Assembly: GCA_020439725.1 (NCBI GenBank)
Contig: JAGQSE010000332.1
Span: 1-5,175, forward strand
DNA: 5,175 nucleotides
DNA from: Acidobacteriota bacterium
Lineage (GTDB): Bacteria; Acidobacteriota; Thermoanaerobaculia; Multivoradales; JAHZIX01
Direction: 5' to 3'
Below the pieces are notes generated by a model. It was not told where the DNA came from and searched no databases. It was given only the letters and a program-made list of their open reading frames with translations. The position numbers were made by a program, and so were the translations under genes. This document shows positions 1 to 4,426 of this stretch, piece by piece; the stretch's first letter is position 1; each line of letters starts with the position of its first letter.

Positions 1-1
1 G

Positions 2-1099
2 CGCGAGGTCGTGCTGTTTGCGATCGGCAAGCAGAGCGATCCCCCCATCGGGGCCTGGCTGATCCTGGAACGCCTGGTTCCCGACGAGGTGGACGGCGAC
101 TTGGCAAGCGACGATCCGCGTTTCTTCCGCGCTCTGCTGGCCGGTCTGGCGATCCGTGAGAACAACCTCTGGCAAGCGCCGTCGAAACCCGACCGTTCCA
201 AGCTCGAGCGGGTCCGGCGGTGGCTCCAGCGCACCGTCGAGCTGGGCGCGTTGGTCCCCAAGGAGCGTGCCCTGGCGGGGCAGGTTCTGGGCGTTCTCGG
301 CGACCGTCGTCCTGGGATCGGTCTGGATGCTGAGGGTCTGCCGGCCTTTGAGTGGGTAGAGATTCCCTCGGGTCCCTTCACGATGGGGGGCGATGGTAGA
401 TACGACGGGAAACCTGTGCACGAGGAACACGTCGAAGCCTTCCGGATCTCGCGCTACCCGGTGACGAATGCGCAGTACGAGTCGTTCGTGGCCGACGGTG
501 GGTACACGGAACGCTGTCGGGGGTGCTGGACGGAGTCGGGATGGGCGTGGAGGGAGAAGGGCGAGCGGGAAGGACCGTTCTCGGAAACCAGCCCGTTCGA
601 CCTGCCGAACCATCCACGGGTCCGGGTCACCTGGTACGAGGCGGTGGCATTCTGCAACTGGCTCGCAGCTCGCACTGGTGGTGCCTACCGTCTGCCGACG
701 GAGTCGGAGTGGGAGCGTTCGGCGCGCGGTACCGACGGCCGGGAGTACCCGTGGGGCGAGGAGTGGAATGCTGCGCTGTGCAACACGGGCGAAGCGGGGA
801 TCGGCACGACGATGGCGGTGGGTCTTTTCCCTGGCGGAGAGAGCCCGGGGGGTGTGAGCGGCCGAGGGATCCTCGACGCGAGCGGCAACGTGCGGGAGTT
901 GTGCTCGACGAAGTGGCGGGGCAGCTACGAGGAGCCGGCCGACGACGAGCTGGAGGGATCGGCCGGTCGTGTTGTGCGCGGCGGCTCGTTCGCCAGCCTC
1001 AACATCAACGCGCGCTGTGCGTTCCGCAACAGGTACGATCCTGACTACGTCAGCCCGTACTGCGGTTTCCGGCTTGTTGCCCCATTTGAATCTCTGTAG
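2..1099 (+). CDS. STAND/NACHT-type protein, C-terminal part, with FGE-sulfatase (SUMF1/C-type lectin fold) domain; 5' partial
   Basis: The frame is open to the left edge (residues R-E-V precede the GTG at 11), so this is the 3' end of a larger gene. Numbering from that GTG, residues 1-110 are a helical stretch (WLILERL, VRRWLQRTVELGALVPKERA, LGDRRPGIGL) of the kind I associate with the region between a STAND/NACHT NTPase and its sensor domain; the NTPase itself is not visible. Residues 113-356 form an FGE-sulfatase domain: FEWVEIPSGPFTMGG (113-127), YPVTNAQYESFV (149-160), VTWYEAVAFCNWLA (206-219), YRLPTESEWERSARG (226-240), YPWGEEW (246-252), GNVRELC (292-298), RVVRGGSF (320-327) and GFRLV (352-356). 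The stretch after GGS holds no counterpart of the FGE catalytic cysteine pair, so a binding role is more likely than sulfatase maturation. The last 35 or so codons look like a DGR variable region. The domain call is firm; the STAND assignment is inferred from the linker. Confidence 0.85.
   Translation, partial: REVVLFAIGKQSDPPIGAWLILERLVPDEVDGDLASDDPRFFRALLAGLAIRENNLWQAPSKPDRSKLERVRRWLQRTVELGALVPKERALAGQVLGVLGDRRPGIGLDAEGLPAFEWVEIPSGPFTMGGDGRYDGKPVHEEHVEAFRISRYPVTNAQYESFVADGGYTERCRGCWTESGWAWREKGEREGPFSETSPFDLPNHPRVRVTWYEAVAFCNWLAARTGGAYRLPTESEWERSARGTDGREYPWGEEWNAALCNTGEAGIGTTMAVGLFPGGESPGGVSGRGILDASGNVRELCSTKWRGSYEEPADDELEGSAGRVVRGGSFASLNINARCAFRNRYDPDYVSPYCGFRLVAPFESL
971..1081 (+). other. 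Putative DGR variable region (VR) at the 3' end of the FGE-domain gene
   Basis: DGRs copy a template repeat into a target VR while mutating adenines, so template AAC codons become NNC codons. Here the exposed-loop positions between RGGS and GFRL are F, A, S, L, N, I, N (989-1009), F (1022), N (1028), Y (1034), Y (1046), V (1049), S (1052), Y (1058) and C (1061), and every one of these 15 codons ends in C and is of the form NNC. Framework codons in the same stretch (cgt, gtt, gtg, tcg, gcg, tgt, agg, gat, cct, ccg, ggt, cgg, ctt) mostly do not end in C. The protein pattern GGS-x7-AR-C-A-x-R-x-R-x-DPD-x-x-x-P-x-x-GFRL matches the FGE-fold DGR target signature as I know it. The exact borders are estimated. 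No template repeat or reverse transcriptase is in the window. Confidence 0.65.
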
Positions 1100-1120
1100 T
1101 CTGGTTCTCTGGTCTCTGGA
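1090..1120 (+). repeat. CTCTG/TCTGG short tandem motif array overlapping the stop codon
   Basis: TCTCTG, TCTGG, TTCTCTGG and TCTCTGG follow one another across the last codons and the TAG stop (1097-1099). The array sits between the putative VR and the hairpin at 1129-1150, where DGR targets carry the initiation-of-mutagenic-homology (IMH) side of the element. The link to IMH function is inference from position; the repeats themselves are seen directly. Confidence 0.55.
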
Positions 1121-1128
1121 CGGGGGTT

Positions 1129-1150
1129 GTCAGGGGGCTTGCCCCCTGAC
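1129..1150 (+). repeat. Perfect hairpin/cruciform 30 nt after the FGE gene stop
   Basis: GTCAGGGGGC (1129-1138) and GCCCCCTGAC (1141-1150) are exact 10-bp inverted arms around TT; drawn with a CTTG tetraloop the stem is 9 bp. No T-run follows on either strand (ACGCGG after it on plus, AACCCCC on minus), so it is a poor Rho-independent terminator. GC-rich hairpins or cruciforms with about 4-nt loops just downstream of the IMH are required for efficient target recognition in the Bordetella phage DGR, and this one is placed the same way. A terminator or mRNA-stabilising role for the gene remains possible. Confidence 0.75.
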
Positions 1151-1220
1151 GCGGTCAGGATTTCAGGGGGATGAACGGAACCGCGGCTTCGGTCACCGGC
1201 CGCCGTTCCCGGGTCCTTTT

Positions 1221-1321
1221 GGGGACACGATACTTGATTGTCCGAGCTCCGAACCCGAGCTCCGTATCGCGTCTTCGACTTCGAGGCACCTACTCTCCGC
1301 CATTCGTGAAGTCGTGTCCCT
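1221..1321. repeat. Inverted pair of GGGGACACGA / TCGTGTCCC repeats
   Basis: GGGGACACGA (1221-1230, continuing TACTTGATT) and TCGTGTCCCT (1312-1321) are inverted relative to each other (9 of 10 positions) and bracket about 80 bp of non-coding sequence. They belong to the same family as the copies at 1633, 1879, 1911 and 1939. The GGGGACACGATACTTxATT type is one I associate with REP-like sequences dispersed near IS200/IS605-like (RAYT/Y1) transposases; no transposase is present here. Confidence 0.6.
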
Positions 1322-1341
1322 AAGTTCCGGGCACCCGCTCT

Positions 1342-1556
1342 CCGTCATTCCCGCGCAGGCGGGAATCCACGCCTTGACGTTTCGAAGGCGTTGACCAGGA
1401 AGCTCGGTCGTTTCCCATGGGGCCGGTCCGACCTTCTCCCACATCGCCATGGATGAGGCAGCTGAGGGTCAGAAGGAGTCGGCTCAGGCTTCAGATCGGG
1501 TAGGAGAGAAGTTCGTTGCTTCGCCGCGTGGATTCCCGCCTGCGCGGGAATGACGG
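1342..1556. repeat. Perfect 31-bp inverted repeats with ATTCCCGC..GCGGGAAT hairpin cores, 215 bp end to end
   Basis: The left copy (1342-1372) and right copy (1526-1556) are exact reverse complements over 31 bp. Each contains the palindromic core ATTCCCGCGCAGGCGGGAAT (8-bp arms, 4-nt centre), a widespread bacterial intergenic repeat resembling the Neisseria dRS3 core. They enclose 153 bp without a credible gene. This could be a small non-autonomous element or simply two dispersed repeats in opposite orientation. Conceptual translation of the repeat gives WIPACAGMT-like peptides, a common source of false genes. Confidence 0.85.
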
Positions 1557-1620
1557 CAGGGGCGGCGCTTGCGGGGATGCGGTCCTCAGGGATTGGGGGA
1601 CCGCGCCGGAGCGAAGAATC

Positions 1621-1652
1621 GGGGATATCGAGTCGTGTCCCCGAATTCCAGG
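1621..1652. repeat. REP-like GGGGATAT..GTGTCCCC hairpin repeat downstream of the antitoxin-like gene
   Basis: GGGGATAT (1621-1628) can pair with GTGTCCCC (1635-1642) using G-U pairs. The right arm continues as CGAATTCCAGG, matching the dispersed TCGTGTCCCCGAATTC repeat. It ends 7 bases before the stop of the minus-strand gene at 1659, so it may also shape the 3' end of that transcript; no T-run supports a true terminator. Confidence 0.5.
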
Positions 1653-1658
1653 AACGCC

Positions 1659-1865
1659 TCAGGAGCCGCGTCGCGCTTCAAGCACCTCGCGGAGGGCCCG
1701 ATTGACCGACTCGGCGTCGGGGAAGGCCGCGGCCACGTCCGGCTCGAGGACCAAGGCGACAGCATCCCGAGCAGTAGCGTCGGCGTACCTGCCGCGGATA
1801 CCACCGCGGAAGTCGTACTCGGCACGCATCTCGGGGGCCGGCTTCGATGGCTCAGCTTTCTTCAT
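1659..1865 (-). CDS. Small antitoxin-like protein (EYDF-G-RG-Y / LEPDVA-FPD-SVN-AL family), 68 aa
   Basis: The 68-residue product has two recognisable blocks: EYDFRGGIRGRYA (16-28) and VLEPDVAAAFPDAESVNRAL (39-58). Together they match a common family of short bacterial proteins with a 'YDFSGGVRGKY...LDPDVA..FPDSESVNxALR' pattern, often annotated as hypothetical or as type II toxin-antitoxin components; the C-terminal part resembles a short DNA-binding strand-helix antitoxin. I chose ATG at 1865 because the longer frame from 1910 merely translates a GGGGACACGATACCGAATTC repeat (GIVSPDF). No strong Shine-Dalgarno precedes this ATG. No toxin partner lies on either side: the nucleotidase is upstream and repeats are downstream, so it is an orphan here. 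The family match is from memory of the pattern; the antitoxin role is inferred. Confidence 0.65.
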   Translation of the reverse strand: MKKAEPSKPAPEMRAEYDFRGGIRGRYADATARDAVALVLEPDVAAAFPDAESVNRALREVLEARRGS

Positions 1866-1878
1866 CGGTTCGAAGTCT

Positions 1879-1947
1879 GGGGACACGATACCGAATTCGG
1901 AGCCCCACACCGTGTCCCATGAACCGCGAATTCCGTACCGTGTCCCC
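1879..1947. repeat. Imperfect 20-nt inverted repeat (REP/BIME-like) between two minus-strand genes
   Basis: The left arm 1879-1898 (GGGGACACGATACCGAATTC) and right arm 1928-1947 (GAATTCCGTACCGTGTCCCC) are complementary at 18 of 20 positions across a 29-nt spacer that holds another partial copy, CGTGTCCC (1911-1918). It occupies most of the gap between the nucleotidase stop (1979) and the antitoxin-like start (1865). On the minus strand no T-run follows, so it is not a classical terminator, although the folded RNA could attenuate readthrough or protect the nucleotidase mRNA. Confidence 0.75.
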
Positions 1948-1978
1948 GAATTTCAAACTGCGCCGCCTCACCGCAACG

Positions 1979-3691
1979 TCACCGACCCACCGCCAAACAA
2001 ACCCCACCCTCCCGAGAGTTGCAAATCCGCCCCTCGACCGTCGGCGCGATGCCCTCCGGCCCGGCGGCTTGGAGGGCATCGAGGACGACGCCCTTGAGGT
2101 CGCTGCCGGTGGCGATGACGGCTTTCGGGTCGAACATGGTGTAGCCGTCGCGGTCGCCGAGCTGGGGGTTGGCGAGGAAGGCGACGGTGGCGACGCGGAC
2201 GGGTTCGGTCGGGTCGAGGGGGCGGGGGCCGTCGGGGGTGAGGAGGGTGACGTCGGTGACGGTCTGGCGGTCGACGTCTTGGCGGAAGGCGATGCCGGCG
2301 ACCTGGAGGAACCAGCCCTTGTCGTTCCAGTCCTCGACCGAGTGCTCGAGGGCGCGGATCAGCGTCGCGCCGTCCATCTCGAGCACCACCGTCGGCGAGG
2401 GGTAGGCGAAGAGTTCCTCGATGTCGCGGCGGACGATGTCGGCGCCGGCGACGATGTCGCGGTTGAGGCGCAGGCCGCCGGAGTTGATCACCGCCACCTG
2501 GGCACCGTCGGCGCGGTGGTGGGCGAGCAGCCGGTCCGCCACCCAGTCGCCGAGGCTGGTCTCGTAGGCGCGGATCTTGAGCTCCTCCGCCACCAGGCGC
2601 GTGCGCGTGTGGCCGACCACCTCGGCGAGGCAGCCGGGGGGTTGGCCGCGGTCGGCGCAGAACTCTTGGTCGAAGCGGGCGACCCAGCCGTCGGCGACGG
2701 CGAGGACCTGGGCGTCGGGAGCGGGGGAGTCGCCTTCGAGGAGGTCGACGCCGTGCTCCACCGACACGCTGCCGTCGGCACCGACAGTGACCTGGGCGAC
2801 GATGGCGGAGCGGGCATCGGCGTCGGCCTTGAGCACCCAGCGGCCCCCCGCCTGGCGCTCTTGGACCGAGTGCTCGTGACCGCCGAGGACGAGGTCCGGG
2901 CCCTCGTCGCGGAGCGTCTCGAGGAGCAGCAGGTCCTCCTCGACGGGCAGGTGCGTCAGACCGATGACCACCTCCGCGCCGCCGCGGCGGAGCTGGGCGG
3001 TCTTCTCGCGGGCGGCCTCGATGGGGTCCGCGAAGGACACGACCCACGGCGGGTGCTGGCTCGACAGGGTCAGACCGAAGATCCCGACGCGAACGCCATG
3101 GCTCTCGGTGAGGACGGTGTCGACCAGCGTCGGCCCAGTGACGATGGGTTGTCCCGCCGCGTCGGGTGCGAAGGTGATGTTCGACGACACCCAGCGGAAC
3201 TGCGACTCTGCCACCCGCTCGGCGAGGAGCGCCTCGCCCTTGGCGTCGCGGCGGTCGAGCTCGTGGTTGCCAAAGGTCACGAACATCCGGTCGTCGAAGG
3301 CCTCGCCGTCCCCGTCGAGGCGGTTGAGCACGTCGATCATCTGTTCGCCGTCGTAGCGCCGGCTGAGGAGCGACGGGTAGAGCAGGTCACCGGCGTGGAA
3401 GAGCAGCAGGTCGGGGTGCTCGAGCTCGAGCTCGGCGCGCAGGCTGCGGATCCGCGCCGGGCCGCCCTCGGCGCCGTCCTCGAGGCCCTCGATGCGATAG
3501 ATGTCGTTGACCGAGATGAGCGTGAAGGAGCGCGCGCCGCTGTCGGCCACCGCCGGCGCCGGTGTCGCTGAGGGAGCGGCGGGGGGAAGCCGTGGCGACT
3601 CGAGGGCGCAGGCGCCGATGAGACCGAGGGCCAGGAGGAGGGGGAGCCAGGCGGCGGACCGCGAATGGTGACGGCGGAGATGTGGGCTCAT
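1979..3691 (-). CDS. Lipoprotein 5'-nucleotidase / UshA-family metallophosphatase, 570 aa
   Basis: This is a cell-envelope phosphoesterase likely to hydrolyse nucleotides or related phosphoesters outside the cytoplasm. Signal peptide and lipobox: basic start, hydrophobic WLPLLLALGLIGAC, lipidated Cys28, then a Pro/Ala-rich linker to about residue 50. Metallophosphatase domain about 55-320: SVNDIY (60-65), HAGDLLYPS (99-107), TFGNHELD (139-146), GLTHL (244-248), GGHEHS (270-275). The C-terminal 5'-nucleotidase domain spans about 355-540, with GDWVADRLL (381-389), INSGGLRLN (402-410) and GWFLQVAG. Oddity: the usual D-x-H of the first metal motif reads D63-I-Y65. Cys345 and Cys354 could form a disulfide. 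The length is close to the 550-residue family norm. ATG at 3691 is chosen over the longer frame (3748) because AAGGAG lies 4 nt upstream and the signal peptide then starts correctly. Substrate specificity cannot be read from the sequence. Confidence 0.9.
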   Translation of the reverse strand: MSPHLRRHHSRSAAWLPLLLALGLIGACALESPRLPPAAPSATPAPAVADSGARSFTLISVNDIYRIEGLEDGAEGGPARIRSLRAELELEHPDLLLFHAGDLLYPSLLSRRYDGEQMIDVLNRLDGDGEAFDDRMFVTFGNHELDRRDAKGEALLAERVAESQFRWVSSNITFAPDAAGQPIVTGPTLVDTVLTESHGVRVGIFGLTLSSQHPPWVVSFADPIEAAREKTAQLRRGGAEVVIGLTHLPVEEDLLLLETLRDEGPDLVLGGHEHSVQERQAGGRWVLKADADARSAIVAQVTVGADGSVSVEHGVDLLEGDSPAPDAQVLAVADGWVARFDQEFCADRGQPPGCLAEVVGHTRTRLVAEELKIRAYETSLGDWVADRLLAHHRADGAQVAVINSGGLRLNRDIVAGADIVRRDIEELFAYPSPTVVLEMDGATLIRALEHSVEDWNDKGWFLQVAGIAFRQDVDRQTVTDVTLLTPDGPRPLDPTEPVRVATVAFLANPQLGDRDGYTMFDPKAVIATGSDLKGVVLDALQAAGPEGIAPTVEGRICNSREGGVCLAVGR

Positions 3692-3884
3692 GACGCTCCT
3701 TCTCGTACGGGCCTTTTCGAGCGTGCCTGCTGAAACCGGCCTCTGCAAATAAGCCCTATCAAGCGGGCTCTCGGGGCAGGTCCTCTGAAGATGGCTCTAC
3801 GGAGCTTGAACTACGAGGCTACCTCTGCGAACCGGTCGACATTCCGGGCGCGGACGGTGCCGGCTCGTGACCCTCGAAATGTAC
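3692..3884. other. Intergenic spacer upstream of the nucleotidase gene
   Basis: This holds no gene that I can support. It should contain the nucleotidase promoter, because a terminator (3885-3934) separates that gene from the upstream operon, but no convincing -35/-10 pair is visible. CCTCTG occurs three times at 3740, 3782 and 3822, spaced 42 and 40 bp, which could be chance or phased protein-binding sites. Confidence 0.45.
3696..3704 (-). promoter_or_regulatory. Ribosome binding site of the nucleotidase gene
   Basis: Read on the minus strand, GAGAAGGAG is followed by CGTC and then the ATG at 3691. This strong Shine-Dalgarno match with a 4-nt spacer decides the start codon. Confidence 0.75.
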
Positions 3885-3934
3885 AAAAACACCGCCCTGG
3901 AGAGCGGGCCTGGGCGCGCTCCCCGGGGCGGTGT
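3885..3934 (-). terminator. Rho-independent terminator of the protease/copper-binding operon
   Basis: On the minus strand ACACCGCCC (3934-3926) and GGGCGGTGT (3897-3889) form a perfect 9-bp stem, with further GC-rich pairing possible inside the loop. The stem runs into TTTTT (3889-3885). It begins 15 nt after the stop of the copper-binding gene, which is the expected placement. Confidence 0.85.
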
Positions 3935-3949
3935 GGTAGGGACCCGATC

Positions 3950-4426
3950 TCAGGTCGGGGGCCGGGTGCCGCCGACGTCGGGCTCGGCGTCGTCCTCGTC
4001 GCCCTTGTCGGGCTTGGTGGAGAAGTCGAGCTGGGTGTCCGGCGGCAAGGGCTCGAGGGCGGTGACCAGCACCGGCACCGGCGCCGGCCAGTCGATGACC
4101 AGGGTCATCGTCACCTTGTCACCGGGCGAGATCCCCTCGGCCAGGCTCTGCTTGGCGAGGGCGAAGGGCATGGTCATCGAGTCCATCGGCATCGCCTTGC
4201 CGCGCGGATCGACCATGCCGTCGATGGCCTCGTGGTGCAGATAGATCTCCGGCGAGCCATCGGCGGGGAGGCGCATGACCTCCGCCCGGACCTTGAAGGT
4301 GTGAGCGCTCGCCGTCGGCTCCTGCTCGATGTCGGTGCTTGAGGAGCCTCCCTGACCGCTGCAGGCGACGGCGGCCAGGGACACGAGGGTGGTGACCAGC
4401 GCCACCGCGTGACGTAGGGTCTTCAT
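3950..4426 (-). CDS. CusF-like copper-binding lipoprotein, 158 aa
   Basis: This is a predicted exported metal-binding protein. The N-terminus (KTLRHAVALVTTLVSLAAVAC) is a signal peptide ending in a lipobox-like AVAC, with lipidated Cys22 followed by a Gly/Ser-rich spacer. Residues about 43-122 match the small OB-fold CusF/copper-binding family: VRAEVMRLPADG (47-57), YLHHEAIDGMVDP (62-74), M79, M81, then DSMTMPFAL (82-90), and SPGDKVTMTLVID (100-112). His64/65 and the Met cluster (M71, M79, M81, M84, M86) are candidate Cu(I)/Ag(I) ligands. The tail from about 135 is acidic (DKGDEDDAEPD) and probably disordered. The start overlaps the protease stop as ATGA with no Shine-Dalgarno, indicating translational coupling. 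Longer in-frame starts would run over the protease gene and lose the signal peptide. The family call is good; a copper chaperone or tolerance role is inferred. Confidence 0.8.
   Translation of the reverse strand: MKTLRHAVALVTTLVSLAAVACSGQGGSSSTDIEQEPTASAHTFKVRAEVMRLPADGSPEIYLHHEAIDGMVDPRGKAMPMDSMTMPFALAKQSLAEGISPGDKVTMTLVIDWPAPVPVLVTALEPLPPDTQLDFSTKPDKGDEDDAEPDVGGTRPPT

Larger units (their letters stand above)
1151..1658. other. Gene-free repeat-rich intergenic region
   Basis: I find no credible gene between the DGR-like hairpin and the antitoxin-like gene. Short open frames here are translations of the repeats. Contents: a GGGGACACGATAC-type repeat (1221) with an inverted partial partner (1312); a direct repeat of CGAGCTCCG (about 1243-1263); a 31-bp inverted repeat pair (1342-1372 and 1526-1556); and a further TCGTGTCCCCGAATTCC copy (1633-1649). 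No tRNA, rRNA or CRISPR pattern was seen. Confidence 0.7.

Noticed and set aside
1129..1150. The hairpin as a Rho-independent terminator of the FGE gene
   Set aside because: No T-run follows on either strand; kept as a hairpin with a possible DGR target role instead.
1171..1323. A 50-codon plus-strand open frame starting ATG right after AGGGGG, downstream of the DGR-like hairpin (possible accessory gene)
   Set aside because: The purine run abuts the ATG with no spacer, and its middle and end translate the GGGGACACGATAC and TCGTGTCCC repeats. The product resembles no Avd or other family.
1193..1450. Minus-strand 85-codon frame containing WIPACAGMT
   Set aside because: That peptide is the conceptual translation of the ATTCCCGC..GCGGGAAT intergenic repeat, a known source of spurious genes.
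1342..1556. CRISPR array
   Set aside because: There are only two copies, in inverted orientation and 153 bp apart; no regular spacers.
1847..3571. A 574-codon plus-strand open frame opposite the nucleotidase gene
   Set aside because: It is an antisense shadow caused by high GC content: Val/Gly/Glu/Ala-monotonous, without recognisable domains, whereas the minus strand encodes a complete motif-bearing enzyme with a signal peptide and Shine-Dalgarno.
3791..3884. Small plus-strand gene beginning ATG at 3791 in the intergenic spacer
   Set aside because: It has no Shine-Dalgarno and runs on into the antisense of the copper-binding gene as low-complexity Gly/Arg sequence.
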